In this document: in pieces, positions 54,232-64,000 of the stretch
How positions within the stretch are numbered: position 1 is the first letter of the stretch
Layout: every line of letters starts with the position of its first letter
NCBI RefSeq assembly: GCF_000819805.1
Contig: NZ_CDCE01000029.1
Location: 250,833-314,832 of the forward strand
Length of the DNA: 64,000 nt
Direction: 5' to 3'
Source of the DNA: Aeromonas diversa CDC 2478-85
GTDB lineage: Bacteria > Pseudomonadota > Gammaproteobacteria > Enterobacterales > Aeromonadaceae
Program-made: the position numbers and the translations under genes
The notes under the pieces: model-generated
The model's input: the letters and a program-made list of their open reading frames with translations, nothing else
Told to the model about the DNA's origin: nothing
Database searches by the model: none

Positions 54232-55785
54232 CTAGCCGAAGGTGCGCGTCAGCTCCTTGAGCTGGTTGGTGCGTCCCAGCAAGGAGGCGCTGCTGTGGGT
54301 CACCTCCTCGATCTTCTGGCTGTTGTCGTGGGAGAGGGAAGAGATCTGGTTGACGTTACGGCTGATCTCCTCGATGACGGTCTGCTGCTCCATGGAGGCC
54401 GACGAGATCTGGGTAGAGAAGTCAGAGATCTTGTCGATCTCCTCCAGCATCCGATGCAGATTGTCAGAGCCGGCCTGGGTCGTGACCAGGCAGTGAGCGG
54501 TCTGATCCAGGTTGCGGTGCATCACATCTCGCCACTCGTTGAGGGTCCTCTGGATGTGTCTGATGCTCTCCTGGATCTGCTCGGTGGCGCCGTGAGTGCG
54601 GGTCGACAGACTGCGCACCTCGTCGGCTACTACGGCAAAGCCACGTCCCTGCTCCCCGGCTCGGGCGGCCTCGATGGCGGCGTTAAGGGCCAGCAAGTTG
54701 GTCTGATCGGCGATGCCCTGAATTTCGCTCATGATACTGCCAATCCGATCGGCTTCATTGGCCAGGGCCACGGCCGAGTCGAAGGCATCCTTGGCCTGTT
54801 TGGCCAGCTTGTCCATCTCCTGACCCACTTCGCTCAGCTGCCCATCGGTCTGCTTGCAGTGGCTACGGGCCTCCTCAATCTGGGAGCTGGTTTCCTGTAT
54901 GTTGCGGGTGATCTCGTTGGCGGTGCTGGCCATCTCGGTGATGGCGGTGGCCACCTGTTGGATCTGTTGGTCTTGATCCGTGATGGCCTGGCTTGCCAGA
55001 CGGGCCGAGTCAGAGAGATTGTCGGCCAGCCCCTTGAGGGAATAAGTGGCATCGTCCACCCGCCCCAGCACGGTACGGATGCGGGCCTGCCACAGCTTGA
55101 TGTGAAAGTCGGCGATGCTATGGGGGGCATTCCCCGAGAAGATCAATCGGCTGACGCTGTCATATTCGCGACTCAGGCGCTGCAAGAAACGCGGGGTGGT
55201 GATGAGGGAGTCCCGCATCAGCAAGATGCCGGCGATGAGGGGCAGCAGTACCCAGAGGGCCGCGAGAGGGCCCGTCAACCAGAAGAGAGCGCCGAGGGAC
55301 GCCGCCATGGCGGCCTTCGCCAGCCAGGGGGCCGCAGCCTTAAACAGCCCGGCACCGCGTCTTGCCTGCCGCTCCTGGCGCTTGAGATCCTCATAGAGAC
55401 GGGCCGCGATGGCCTTGCTCTCGGCAGTGGTGCGGCAGCGCACCGACTGATAGCCACAAATGGCCCCGCGTTCATAGATGGGGGTGACATAGGCATCGAC
55501 CCAATAATAGCGTCCATCTTTGCAGCGGTTCTTGACCAGGCCGCGCCAAGGTTGGCCCGCCTTGAGATGGTGCCAGAGGTCGCCAAACGCGGCCTTGGGC
55601 ATGTCTGGGTGGCGCACCATGTTATGAGGCTTTCCGATTAACTCTTCCCTGGTGTAGCCGGCAACCCGGCAGAAGTGATCGTTGGCATAAGTAATGATGC
55701 CACGTAGATCCGTGGTGGATACCAACTGTTCGTCGTCGGCAAAATCCACCTCCTGATCCACCATTGAGTGGGGTCCAGTGCTCAT
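54232..55785 (-). CDS. PAS-domain methyl-accepting chemotaxis protein (Aer-like), copy A
   Basis: 517 residues. An N-terminal PAS domain (about 15-125: [48 protein letters not shown], split) is followed by a membrane hairpin (about 150-190), a HAMP-like linker and a cytoplasmic signalling domain with the hairpin tip [21 protein letters not shown] and [15 protein letters not shown]. The periplasmic part is minimal, so the PAS probably senses an internal or redox cue as in Aer. It is a paralog of the next gene and the downstream of the two. Confidence 0.9.
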   Translation of the reverse strand: MSTGPHSMVDQEVDFADDEQLVSTTDLRGIITYANDHFCRVAGYTREELIGKPHNMVRHPDMPKAAFGDLWHHLKAGQPWRGLVKNRCKDGRYYWVDAYVTPIYERGAICGYQSVRCRTTAESKAIAARLYEDLKRQERQARRGAGLFKAAAPWLAKAAMAASLGALFWLTGPLAALWVLLPLIAGILLMRDSLITTPRFLQRLSREYDSVSRLIFSGNAPHSIADFHIKLWQARIRTVLGRVDDATYSLKGLADNLSDSARLASQAITDQDQQIQQVATAITEMASTANEITRNIQETSSQIEEARSHCKQTDGQLSEVGQEMDKLAKQAKDAFDSAVALANEADRIGSIMSEIQGIADQTNLLALNAAIEAARAGEQGRGFAVVADEVRSLSTRTHGATEQIQESIRHIQRTLNEWRDVMHRNLDQTAHCLVTTQAGSDNLHRMLEEIDKISDFSTQISSASMEQQTVIEEISRNVNQISSLSHDNSQKIEEVTHSSASLLGRTNQLKELTRTFG

Positions 55786-55906
55786 GCTTGTCTCCCTGAT
55801 TATCCCGCTTTTTTATTGCGTCCGGCCGTTTGTCCCATTCCTTGGGGTCAAACGGCTCGATGATCAGTGTAGACAAACTTTGGAAAATGATAGTTTTAAC
55901 AGTTGA

Positions 55907-57457
55907 TCAGCCAAAAGTATGGCCGAGCCCGGCCAGCTGCCCGGCTCGTCGCTGCAGCTCCTGCCCGGTGTCGCGAACCTCGTTCAACTTGGCACTATTG
56001 AGGCTGCTATGGTGTGAAACCTGCTGCAACGCTTCGCACATCTGCTCGATGACGGTCTGTTGCTCCGCCGTGGTGACACTGATATGACTGGCGCTCCGAT
56101 TGACCTCGGCAAGCGAGCTTTGTACCTCTTCCAGGGTGTCGGCCCCCTCTCGGGTGAGGTCGGCACAGTGGCGAGTCTGGGCCAGATTGGCCTGCATCAG
56201 GCTCTGCCAATGGAGCAGTGTCTGCTGAATACCTTCCATGCGCTGCTGAATTTGCACCGTCGCATCCTGACTGCGCCTTGAGAGTGCCCGTACCTCCTCC
56301 GCCACCACGGAGAAGCCGCGCCCATGCTCCCCGGCGCGGGCGGCCTCGATGGCCGCATTGAGGGCGAGCAGGTTGGTCTGTTCGGCGATGGCGCCAATGG
56401 CCCCCATGATGTCATCAATCCGGCGTGACTCTTCGCTCAGGCGCTGGGCCATCTGGTGTGCCTCCTGCGCCTGCTCGGCCAGGGATTCAACCGCCTGACG
56501 AGTGTGGCGCAGGGTCTGGGTCGCCTGCTCGCTACGCTGGGTGATCCCCTCAATCTGGGTGGCGCAGTGATGAATATGACGGGTGACGTCGGTTGCACCG
56601 GTGCCGAGCTGGCTCATGGCGGCGGCCAGCTGCCGGGTTTGGTCTTCCTGTTGGCGTACCGCCTGACTGGCCACCTCGCTGGAGTGGTCGAGTCGCTCGG
56701 CCAATCGGTGCAGGTTGGCGGTGGCATCATCGACACGTCCCAGCACGGTACGGATCCTGGCCTGCAGCATCTTGATATGAAAGTCGGCAACCGCCCCCGG
56801 GCGCTTGCCCGAATAGATGAGTCGGGTCAGGCTGTCGTACTCTGCGGCCAAGTGTCTGAGGTAGCGCGGCATGGCGAAGAGTTCGTGACGGCAGAACAGG
56901 GCTACCAGCAGCAGTGGCAGAAGCTGATAGGGCAGGGCCTCCATTCCCTCCCGATAGGCGCCCCATCCCAGGGTGGTGACCAGCAGGAGTGGCAGCAGCC
57001 AGGGACGCAACCGCTGCAAGGAGAGGGGGGGGCGTCGCCCTTCACGCTCCATACCAAGCAGCAGGCGATAACTCTGCTCGGCCTTTTTCACCAGTGCCCG
57101 CTCAGGTTTGCTGCGAACAGATTGGTATCCCACCACACGTTCCCCTTCCAGCAGCGGCGTCACATAGGCATCGACCCAGTAGTAGCGGCCATCCTTGCAA
57201 CGATTCTTGACCACGCCACGCCAGGGTTTTCCCTGTTTTAACTGTTGCCAGAGATCCCCGAATGCCGCCTTCGGCATATCGGGATGACGCACCAGATTAT
57301 GGGGCTGACCGACCAGTTCATGGGGCGCGTAGCCCGCTATCTGGCAGAAGGCATCGTTGGCATAGGTGATGTTACCCGCGAGATCAGTGGTAGAGACCAG
57401 CTGCTGGCTGGCATCGAAGGTGACCTCTTGGTCGAGCAGGGGGGCGTGGCGCAGCAT
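55907..57457 (-). CDS. PAS-domain methyl-accepting chemotaxis protein (Aer-like), copy B
   Basis: 516 residues with the same layout as copy A: PAS ([47 protein letters not shown] shared nearly word for word), a membrane hairpin (about 155-190) and a signalling domain with [35 protein letters not shown] (split). The PAS regions and tip are conserved while the linkers have drifted, so the pair is an old tandem duplication. The start at 57457 is set by alignment with copy A; longer in-frame readings to 57604 lack similarity. Confidence 0.88.
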   Translation of the reverse strand: MLRHAPLLDQEVTFDASQQLVSTTDLAGNITYANDAFCQIAGYAPHELVGQPHNLVRHPDMPKAAFGDLWQQLKQGKPWRGVVKNRCKDGRYYWVDAYVTPLLEGERVVGYQSVRSKPERALVKKAEQSYRLLLGMEREGRRPPLSLQRLRPWLLPLLLVTTLGWGAYREGMEALPYQLLPLLLVALFCRHELFAMPRYLRHLAAEYDSLTRLIYSGKRPGAVADFHIKMLQARIRTVLGRVDDATANLHRLAERLDHSSEVASQAVRQQEDQTRQLAAAMSQLGTGATDVTRHIHHCATQIEGITQRSEQATQTLRHTRQAVESLAEQAQEAHQMAQRLSEESRRIDDIMGAIGAIAEQTNLLALNAAIEAARAGEHGRGFSVVAEEVRALSRRSQDATVQIQQRMEGIQQTLLHWQSLMQANLAQTRHCADLTREGADTLEEVQSSLAEVNRSASHISVTTAEQQTVIEQMCEALQQVSHHSSLNSAKLNEVRDTGQELQRRAGQLAGLGHTFG

Positions 57458-57579
57458 GAACCGAATGAAACCGTGAAGTGAGAGGAACGGGGCGCGATTT
57501 TGCCAAAAGTTTGTCGCCAGTGGCATTGCATGTAACGGCAATGTTGCCCTGTTTTTTATGATTCTGTGACGGCCATGAC

Positions 57580-57602
57580 AAAAAAGGCGGCCAGAGGCCG
57601 CC
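57580..57602 (-). terminator. Terminator closing the (GlcNAc)2 operon
   Basis: On the minus strand GGCGGCC-tct-GGCCGCC followed by TTTTTT, 18 bases after the GH20 stop. It separates the operon from the chemoreceptor genes. Confidence 0.9.
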
Positions 57603-57619
57603 AACAGAAAAGGACAACA

Positions 57620-59485
57620 TCAGGTTCGAAGAGGGCGGTAGGCAACCCCCATTCGGTCGAGCATCCGCAACTGGCCCGGTAGTCGGGCACACAATGACTG
57701 CCAGGAGCGTTGTGTCATCATGCTCCAGGCCACCTCAGCCGAGGCGAGCAGGCGGGGATAGAGCATGTAATCCAATCGCTCCCGAGAGATGATGTGTTCA
57801 CTCCACAGGGGGCTCAGGATGCCGAGTATGTTGTCATGGGCATGGAAATCGGTGGGGGCCGGATCACAGTCGTAGAGGGTGCGAAGATCCAGGGTCCCGG
57901 CCCAGTAAAGGCCGGGCTCGGCAGGGTCTTCACTCCAGGCGAGATCGAGGTAGAGATACTGGGCCGGCGCCATCACCACGGGGAAGCCGGCGGCGGCAGC
58001 CGCCAGTCCCGCCTCGAAGCGGGTCCAGGCCCACACGGCGGCCTCCCGGCTCACCTTGTCACCGTGCTGCATCTCCTCCCAACCGGCCATCTGCTTGCCC
58101 TTGCCAGCCAGATAGTGCTGGCAGTGGCGCAGCAGGTGACCCTGCAGCTCTTTGGGATCCTGATAACCGTGTTGCGCCATGAAGGCGTGGCAGGCGGGGC
58201 TGTCGGTCCACACCCCTTCCGGAACCTCGTCGCCCCCCATGTGAATCAGGGGGCCGGGGAAGAGCTCACACACCTCATCCAGCACCGCCTCGAGAAAGGT
58301 ATAGGTGCCAGGCAGGGCCGGGTTGAGCACATTGTCTTCGAAAAACTGCACCGAACGGTAACGGGAGCCGTCGGCAGGCTCGGTCAGGAGAGCGGGCAAG
58401 GCCTTGATGGCTGCATGACAGTGACCGGGAATGTCGATCTCGGGGATGACGGTGATCCCGAGTGTCGCCGCGTGAGCCACCACCTCCCGCACCTCGCTCT
58501 GGGTGTAGTAGCCGCCATAGGGGGCGGGGCCGCCGCTCAGCTGGGGAGTGACAGGTAGATCGTGGCCGCGCCAGGCACCCACTTCGGTGAGGGCCGGGAA
58601 GGCCTTGATCTCGAGGCGCCATCCTTCGTCATCGGTCAGGTGCCAATGAAAGTGGTTGAACTTGAAGAGGGCCATCTGGGTAAGCAGCCGCTTGATGGTC
58701 GCCACGCTGTGAAAGTGGCGGGCGCAGTCGAGAAACAGGCCGCGAAAGCCGAAACGGGGGGCATCTTCTACCTCGATACAAGGGAGTGACTCACCGTGTT
58801 GCAACACCCATTGGGCCAGGCTCATCAGGGCGTGGCGCCAACCCTTGCTCGAGCCGGCGACAATGGTGATACCGGTCGGCGTGATGCGAAGGCGATAGGC
58901 CTCCTCGTCCATGGGCTCACGGTGCAGATGGATCAGGGCATCGTGATCTTGTCTGAGGGAGAGACCTGTCAGCTCGTTGAAGCCGCCAAGCAGGGTGTAG
59001 ATGGGTTCTGGTGCGGCCACATGAGCCCGCTCCGGCAGGCGAAACTCGCCATCCAGCAGCCGCCAGTGGCGGGGGGCGGGCACCAGGCCGGCCTGCTCCT
59101 CTGCGGGATCCAGGTCCGGGATGGTGCGTGTCGTGGGGGGGAGCCTCAGCTCACGCCGGCCGATGGCCAGGGGCAGCAGAGCGGGTTGCGACTGGGGACC
59201 CGAGTAACCGAGGTAGCATCCCTGAGGGAGATCGGAGAGGCGCTGGGCGGGAGCCGCAGGGCAGCAGAACTCGATGCTGAGACTGTCGGGGGCCAGGGTG
59301 ACCACCTTGTAACTGCCGACCTGGCGCTGCAGGGTCCCCCCCTGGAGGCTGTCGGGAGCCAGATATCGGGCCAGGCAGAAATGCAGCGTAGCGCCTACCG
59401 GGGGGCGCTCGGTCAGGGTCATGCGTAGCCAGACATCGTTTCCCTCCCGGCGAATGACATCCAGGTCGATCAGGGGTGCAGACAT
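57620..59485 (-). CDS. Beta-N-acetylhexosaminidase, GH20
   Basis: 621 residues without a signal peptide, so probably cytoplasmic. An N-terminal beta-sandwich and GH20b-like domain (about 130-240) lead to the GH20 barrel: FGFRGLFLDCARHF, FNHFHWHLTDDEGWRLEIK, VIPEIDIPGHCHAAI and the catalytic pair Asp419-Glu420 in HMGGDEVP. It cleaves GlcNAc from chitobiose or aryl analogues. AAGGAG precedes the ATG at 59485, which overlaps the kinase gene by 16 bases. Last gene of the operon; in Vibrio cholerae further genes follow at this point. Confidence 0.92.
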   Translation of the reverse strand: MSAPLIDLDVIRREGNDVWLRMTLTERPPVGATLHFCLARYLAPDSLQGGTLQRQVGSYKVVTLAPDSLSIEFCCPAAPAQRLSDLPQGCYLGYSGPQSQPALLPLAIGRRELRLPPTTRTIPDLDPAEEQAGLVPAPRHWRLLDGEFRLPERAHVAAPEPIYTLLGGFNELTGLSLRQDHDALIHLHREPMDEEAYRLRITPTGITIVAGSSKGWRHALMSLAQWVLQHGESLPCIEVEDAPRFGFRGLFLDCARHFHSVATIKRLLTQMALFKFNHFHWHLTDDEGWRLEIKAFPALTEVGAWRGHDLPVTPQLSGGPAPYGGYYTQSEVREVVAHAATLGITVIPEIDIPGHCHAAIKALPALLTEPADGSRYRSVQFFEDNVLNPALPGTYTFLEAVLDEVCELFPGPLIHMGGDEVPEGVWTDSPACHAFMAQHGYQDPKELQGHLLRHCQHYLAGKGKQMAGWEEMQHGDKVSREAAVWAWTRFEAGLAAAAAGFPVVMAPAQYLYLDLAWSEDPAEPGLYWAGTLDLRTLYDCDPAPTDFHAHDNILGILSPLWSEHIISRERLDYMLYPRLLASAEVAWSMMTQRSWQSLCARLPGQLRMLDRMGVAYRPLRT

Positions 59486-60351
59486 GGCAGCTCCTTGTTT
59501 TTGATAAAGAGAAGGGCCCCCTCCAGGGCATCGGCCCGGGGTGAGACCAGCAGATCCGGGCAACGCTGGGCGAGGCGAGGGGCCAGGGCCGTTCCTATCC
59601 CACCGAGCAGGGCGATGGCGGGCGCCCCCAGCCGATGCATGCCGTGCAGCAGGAGCGTCAGGGTACCCAACAGCTCCTCCTCGAGCGCTTGGGCGAGCTC
59701 ATCCCCGTCCCGGGCGGCCTCTATGACCCAAGGAGCAAAGCGCCCATAGTCGGCGGGAATGGCCTGACTGGCCCAGCGTACCGCCTCGACCTGATCGCGA
59801 CCGAAGTGATCCATGACGCGCACCGCCAGCAGGCTCGGCGGCAGTATGCCGTCGTGGCTGAGCAGGGCGCTCTGGAGCGCGCGCAGGCCAAGCCAGGCAC
59901 CGCTGCCGAGATCCGAGATGGGAAAACCGCGCCCGGAGCAGGTGTGGATCGCGCCATGTCGATAGATGAGTCCCACCGAGCCGGTACCGGCGATGAGGAT
60001 GGCGCCTTCATTGCCCCCGAAGGCGCCGAGGCAGGCGCCGAAGGCATCGGAGGTCAGACACACCTCGGCAAACGGTAACGGCTCGGCCAGGAAGGCGTGG
60101 TAGCAGTGGGGCAGCTCGGCCGAGGCCAGCGCCAGGCCCGCGTGCAGTCGGCCGTAGTCATGAGGGCCCAGGCCGGCCTCGGTCAGGGCGCCGTCGATGG
60201 CGGCCATGACCGCCCCTTTAGCCTGCTCGATACCGAGTTCCAGATTGCTGCCGGCGGCTATGCCTTCCCCGAGCAGCCGCCCGGTCACATCGCGCAGGCG
60301 GGCCCGGGTGTGGGTGCCGCCCCCGTCGACCCCGACGAAGAGATCACTCAT
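59470..60351 (-). CDS. BadF/BadG/BcrA-type sugar kinase (glucosamine/GlcNAc kinase, GspK-like)
   Basis: 293 residues. The actin-like ATPase fold is seen in the N-terminal phosphate loop LFVGVDGGGTHTRARLRD, ILIAGTGSVGLIY and SDLGSGAWLGLRAL (the SDxGS motif of the BadF-type NAGK family), with ALLGGIGTALAP near the end. In V. cholerae the equivalent operon gene is a glucosamine-specific kinase. GlcN versus GlcNAc specificity cannot be read here. The start at 60351 overlaps the GH9 gene by eight bases. Confidence 0.87.
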   Translation of the reverse strand: MSDLFVGVDGGGTHTRARLRDVTGRLLGEGIAAGSNLELGIEQAKGAVMAAIDGALTEAGLGPHDYGRLHAGLALASAELPHCYHAFLAEPLPFAEVCLTSDAFGACLGAFGGNEGAILIAGTGSVGLIYRHGAIHTCSGRGFPISDLGSGAWLGLRALQSALLSHDGILPPSLLAVRVMDHFGRDQVEAVRWASQAIPADYGRFAPWVIEAARDGDELAQALEEELLGTLTLLLHGMHRLGAPAIALLGGIGTALAPRLAQRCPDLLVSPRADALEGALLFIKNKELPCLHP

Positions 60352-62050
60352 GGGGGACCCCCTGCAGGGTGATCGCCAGGGCGAACCAGGCGGCGTGCGG
60401 GATCCACTGCTCTCCCCAGCGCCAGTTCTGATCCAGCCGCTCCCGATAAGGCTCCGGGATGAAGGCGATATCCGCCTCGTCGTCAAATCCTGCGGTGATG
60501 CCGTTGCAGATCCCCCCGGCGGCGTTGGGCCAGCCGGCGGTGTAGGCCGGGTTGTTGATGCCGTGGCCGTCCAGCATGCAGGCATTGAACGGGTTGGCGC
60601 CGAGGATCCAGTCGAGCTGACGCTGGCCGTGCGCCTCGAGGCGGGCCGCCAGCTGCGGCAGCAGGGGGCGGGCGGCGAAGGCGAGGGCCGCGAGCGAGGC
60701 GAGCCGCGCGTTCTCCCCCTGCCACCAGTAGCCCGACTCGTTACGATGGGGCATGAAGAAGGCGAGGCGGGCCGGTTCATCGACCCCCTTCACATACTGG
60801 CGAGCCAGGGCAAAGGGGTTGCCCGGAGCCGCGCACCAGGCCAGCTCGCTCGTGAGCGAACGCTCAATGGTGCGAAGCGCCCCCTGTAACCGCTCGTGCT
60901 CCGGCTCTATGCTGAGGTACTCGATGAGTGCCAATGCCGGCAATCCCGCTTCCACCGCGTGGTAGTAGGGGCGCGCGCCATCGTCGTTGGCGCTCCAGTA
61001 GTGCCCCCCGTCCGGATGGGGCCGCAGGCGCCGCTCCAGCCGGGTGGCCCAGTGACGGGCCTCTCCCAGCCAGTCATGGCCGAGGGTGCGGGTCAGCTCG
61101 ACGGCGGCCAGCAGGGCGCAGTACTCGTCGATGATGTTCTCCTGCCCGTCATCGAGATAGTGGGGGTTCATCTCGCGCAGATGGTGATAGCCGAGCTCGG
61201 CCGCGGCGGCGTAGTGGGCATTGGCAAACTCCCCCGGCTCACTCTCGCGTGCGGCGCGGGCCAGGGCAGCGATGGCCATGCCGCCCCCCTGGCGAAAGCC
61301 AGCCTGATAGTCGGTCGACTTGTGTCCCTGCTGGGTCGCGTAGGCACACAGCTCCCGCTGCTCGGGATCCTTGCTCCATTTGTCGAACAGGGTCATGTAG
61401 AAAAAGCCCGACGCGTGTTGCATGCGGCAGAGAAAATCGGCCCCGTGCAGGGCCTCGTCGGTGAGGCGCTTGCACAGGTTCTGGCTGTCGATGTCTCCTT
61501 GCCGTGCCAGCAGGGCGCGACACTTGAGCAGGGACCAAACCACCAGCGGGGTCTGCTGGGGATTCATGTAGTTAGCGTAGGAGAGGTGGCTTAAGTACTT
61601 GCTCACATCGCCACTGGCGTCATACCAGCCGCCGTGCACGTCGCGGCGCTCTTCGCAGCCCAGGATGCGGGCCGCGCGATCGGCGCGCTGGAAACGGCCG
61701 CTGCAGCGCTGCCCCTTGAAGTAGTGGACAAGGTCGGAGAGGCAGCGGCGGCGCAGTAACTGCTCACCGACCCTGAACCGGGTCGAGCGGACTATGCCGT
61801 GGCGGGTGACCGCCTCAAGGCGATACTCTCCCGGCGCGGCGAGGGCAGAAAAGTCCCCTTGCCAGAAGAAGCGTCCCTGCCATCCGGGGACGACGCCCGC
61901 CGGCTCCAGCGGCACCTCCAACACCACGGCATCGTCACCGAGGCGGCGCACCCGCAGGCTTCCCTCGAGGGGCGCATCGCTCGCTTTTTGCAGCAGCGCC
62001 CGTTTAACGGCGCCGCACTCATAGCCGACCTGGTTGATCAGAAGTTCCAT
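60344..62050 (-). CDS. GH9 family glycosidase (endoglucanase-related, amino-sugar operon type)
   Basis: 568 residues. An N-terminal Ig-like CelD_N domain (about 3-95: INQVGYECGAVKRALL...PGEYRLE) is followed by the GH9 (alpha/alpha)6 barrel with HGGWYDASGDVSKYLSHLSYA (nucleophile-side aspartates), WILGANPFNACMLDGHG and a C-terminal acidic segment DDEADIAFIPEPY. No signal peptide is present. GH9 proteins in this setting act on GlcN/GlcNAc-containing oligomers, not cellulose (known from Vibrio). It is six bases after the ABC ATPase gene. Confidence 0.88.
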   Translation of the reverse strand: MELLINQVGYECGAVKRALLQKASDAPLEGSLRVRRLGDDAVVLEVPLEPAGVVPGWQGRFFWQGDFSALAAPGEYRLEAVTRHGIVRSTRFRVGEQLLRRRCLSDLVHYFKGQRCSGRFQRADRAARILGCEERRDVHGGWYDASGDVSKYLSHLSYANYMNPQQTPLVVWSLLKCRALLARQGDIDSQNLCKRLTDEALHGADFLCRMQHASGFFYMTLFDKWSKDPEQRELCAYATQQGHKSTDYQAGFRQGGGMAIAALARAARESEPGEFANAHYAAAAELGYHHLREMNPHYLDDGQENIIDEYCALLAAVELTRTLGHDWLGEARHWATRLERRLRPHPDGGHYWSANDDGARPYYHAVEAGLPALALIEYLSIEPEHERLQGALRTIERSLTSELAWCAAPGNPFALARQYVKGVDEPARLAFFMPHRNESGYWWQGENARLASLAALAFAARPLLPQLAARLEAHGQRQLDWILGANPFNACMLDGHGINNPAYTAGWPNAAGGICNGITAGFDDEADIAFIPEPYRERLDQNWRWGEQWIPHAAWFALAITLQGVPHE

Positions 62051-62056
62051 GGCGTC

Positions 62057-63049
62057 TCACTCGAACAGGTAGCAGCGAACGAAGTGGTTGTCGGCAAGCT
62101 TGGTCACCGGCGGCAAGGTGGTCTTGCAACGTGGCTGGACCGAGTTACAGCGACCGGCAAACGGGCAACCGCACGATTCGGGCGTCCATAGCGGTATCTC
62201 CCCCTTGCGCCCCCCCTCGAGGGCGGCGTGGATGCTCTTCTCGGGGTCCGGCACCGCCGAGATGAGCAGCTGGGTATAGGGGTGCTGAGGGTGGTGCAGG
62301 ATCTCATCCACGTCGCCCCACTCCACCATGTGGCCCACGTACATCACCGCCAGATCTTCCGCCACGTAGCGGGCCGTGGCGATGTCGTGAGTGATGTAGA
62401 GCATGGAGATGCCGAGCTCATTCTTCATCTGCTCCATCAGGTTGAGGATGCCGATGCGAATGGAGACGTCGAGCATGGAGGTGGGTTCGTCGGCCAGCAC
62501 CACTTCGGCCTCTACCGCCAGATTGCGGGCAATGTTGACGCGCTGGCGCTGCCCCCCGGAGAGCTGGTGCGGGTACTTGGCCGCGGTCGCCTTGGCCGGG
62601 GTCAGCCCCACCTTCTCGAGCAGGCCATAGACCATGTCGGGCAGGTCTCTCTTGTCGAGCACCTTGCTGTGCAGCAGCAGGGGACGGGCGATGTGGTGGT
62701 AGATGGTATGGGTGGGATTGAGTGAACCGAACGGGTCCTGCCACACCATCTGCACACTCTGGCGGTAGTCGAGCAGGGCGGTGCCCTTGTCAAACTCATC
62801 CAGATTGCGTCCCCGGTAGAGGATGCGGCCGGCGCTCGCCTTGTACATCTTGGCGATGATCTTGGCCACCGTGCTCTTACCCGAACCCGACTCGCCCACC
62901 ACCGCCAGGGCACGCCCCTTGGAGAGGGTGAAGCTGATGTCCGAGAGGGCCCGCATCTTGTCGCTCTTCAGGGCGTTGGAGTTGATGGGGAAGTCCTTGT
63001 AGAGGTGCTGTACCTCGATGATGGCTTCCTGTCCGTGTGCAATCGTCAT
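62057..63049 (-). CDS. Chitooligosaccharide/oligopeptide-type ABC transporter ATP-binding protein (OppF-like)
   Basis: 330 residues. Walker [14 protein letters not shown]-loop MVWQDPFGSLNP, signature LSGGQRQRVNIARNL, Walker B VVLADEPTSMLDV and H-loop ITHDIATARY. The C-terminal Cys-containing extension has CGCPFAGRCNSVQPRC. It resembles OppF, but its place in the amino-sugar operon suggests (GlcNAc)2 import. It pairs with the ATPase encoded 11 bases upstream. Confidence 0.9.
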   Translation of the reverse strand: MTIAHGQEAIIEVQHLYKDFPINSNALKSDKMRALSDISFTLSKGRALAVVGESGSGKSTVAKIIAKMYKASAGRILYRGRNLDEFDKGTALLDYRQSVQMVWQDPFGSLNPTHTIYHHIARPLLLHSKVLDKRDLPDMVYGLLEKVGLTPAKATAAKYPHQLSGGQRQRVNIARNLAVEAEVVLADEPTSMLDVSIRIGILNLMEQMKNELGISMLYITHDIATARYVAEDLAVMYVGHMVEWGDVDEILHHPQHPYTQLLISAVPDPEKSIHAALEGGRKGEIPLWTPESCGCPFAGRCNSVQPRCKTTLPPVTKLADNHFVRCYLFE

Positions 63050-63060
63050 GGCTTACATCC

Positions 63061-64000
63061 TCAAGCGCCAGCGGCCCGACTGAAATGAATGATCTGATCC
63101 TCTGCCTGGGTGTGGAGATGGCAGGCGGCGAGCTGACCCGGCCGTACCTCGTGCAGGGCCGTGTACTCCTGTTTGCAGCGGTCGTGTACCCGGTTACAGC
63201 GGGCCTGGAAGCGGCAGCCGACCGGCACCTCCAGCAGGTTGAGCGGGGTCCCCGGGATCCCCTCCAGCACCTTCTTCGGCCCGTGCAGGGGCGGGAAGGA
63301 GTTGCCGAGCCCTTTGGTATACGGGTGCAGTGGCGCGGTCAGGATCGCCTTGGACGGAGCCACCTCTACCAGTTCACCCGCGTACATGATGCCGATGCGA
63401 TCGCAGAACTCGACCATGAGCGAGAGATCGTGGGTGATGAAGAGGATTGAGAAGTTGAACTTCTCTTTGAGCGCATAGACCTTCTGCAGGATCTCGCGCT
63501 GCACCACCACGTCCAGGGCCGTGGTCGGCTCGTCCATGATGAGCAGCTCGGGGTTGAGGGCCAGCGCGATGGCGATCACCAGACGCTGGCGCATACCGCC
63601 GGAGAACTGGTGCGGGTAGTCGAGCAGCCGGCTCGGGTGGATGTCGACGATCTCGAGCAGCTCCTGGGCGCGCTTGATCGCCTCATAGCGGGTCAGCCCC
63701 GGGTTGTGGGCCAGCAGCACGTCGCAGAACTGCTCCTCCATGCGCAGCACGGGGTTGAGCGCGTTCATGGCGGATTGGAACACTACCGAGGCCTGTTGCC
63801 AGCGATAGTCGCGCAGACGGCGATCGTCGTAGCTCAGAATGTCTTCGCCCTTGAACAGGATCTGACCGCCACTGATGTAGGCGGGCGGCTTGTGCAGTCG
63901 GGCTACCGAGAAGGCGACGGTGGACTTGCCGCAGCCAGACTCGCCGGCAAGGCCAAACACTTCACCGGGGGCGATGTCGAAGCTGACCGAGTTGACGGCG
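63061..64000 (-). CDS. Chitooligosaccharide/oligopeptide-type ABC transporter ATP-binding protein (OppD-like), partial
   Basis: About 313 codons are visible; the frame continues past the right edge with [13 protein letters not shown] before Walker [16 protein letters not shown]. Signature [15 protein letters not shown], Walker [15 protein letters not shown]-loop ITHDLS and the C-terminal [15 protein letters not shown] are intact. The N-terminal few residues and the permease and binding-protein genes expected upstream lie outside the window. An internal GTG at 63958-63960 is not the true start. Confidence 0.9.
   Translation of the reverse strand, partial: AVNSVSFDIAPGEVFGLAGESGCGKSTVAFSVARLHKPPAYISGGQILFKGEDILSYDDRRLRDYRWQQASVVFQSAMNALNPVLRMEEQFCDVLLAHNPGLTRYEAIKRAQELLEIVDIHPSRLLDYPHQFSGGMRQRLVIAIALALNPELLIMDEPTTALDVVVQREILQKVYALKEKFNFSILFITHDLSLMVEFCDRIGIMYAGELVEVAPSKAILTAPLHPYTKGLGNSFPPLHGPKKVLEGIPGTPLNLLEVPVGCRFQARCNRVHDRCKQEYTALHEVRPGQLAACHLHTQAEDQIIHFSRAAGA

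Overview
The window looks like chromosomal DNA of an Aeromonas-type gammaproteobacterium. Reasons: GC-rich coding sequence throughout; the adhE - marC(ychE) - oppABCDF order shared with enterics; a phoR-pstS junction; a chitobiose (GlcNAc)2 catabolic operon of the kind known from Vibrio; a secreted broad-specificity amino-acid racemase; and a tandem glycine riboswitch in front of a sodium:alanine symporter, also as in Vibrio. I saw no tRNA, rRNA, CRISPR array, insertion sequence or prophage.

Layout. 1-8 kb: end of phoR, a Pho-box-preceded pstS, a lipoprotein M48 protease, a GNAT enzyme, nagK, cutC, fklB, small proteins, a Nudix/peroxiredoxin pair and a Ca/Na antiporter. 8-17 kb: a type III PLP lysine/ornithine decarboxylase, divergent from a riboswitch-controlled AGCS symporter, then a diguanylate cyclase, yciN, a MATE pump, an AraC regulator and NAD-malic enzyme maeA. 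17-26 kb: a three-gene membrane set (RimK-like ATP-grasp, inactive 7TM transglutaminase, retropepsin-like lipoprotein), cmoA-cmoB, yecE, an FmdB zinc ribbon protein, aspS and yebC.

26-35 kb: the least ordinary region, a tightly packed six-gene minus-strand operon. In transcription order it encodes an OB-fold/AGE-epimerase-like protein, two divergent DJ-1/PfpI proteins, an alpha/alpha-toroid (prenyltransferase-like) plus ankyrin fusion, a large GH13 alpha-glucan enzyme and a SnoaL/NTF2-like protein. I do not recognise it as a named pathway. It is the best candidate here for an undescribed system.

35-54 kb: a CstA-family carrier with the btsS-btsR two-component pair, an HD-GYP phosphodiesterase, adhE with a perfect FNR palindrome upstream, marC, oppABCDF, a TerC/Alx protein behind a yybP-ykoY (Mn) riboswitch, the racemase, an ICMT-like methyltransferase and an alkyltransferase-like DNA repair protein. 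54-64 kb: two tandem PAS-containing chemoreceptors, then the (GlcNAc)2 operon (two ABC ATPases, GH9, BadF-type kinase, GH20). That operon runs off the right edge of the window.

Themes: phosphate and amino-sugar use (pstS, nagK, the (GlcNAc)2 operon), fermentation and C3/C4 metabolism (adhE, maeA, bts/cstA), peptide uptake (opp), c-di-GMP turnover and RNA-based control (two riboswitches).
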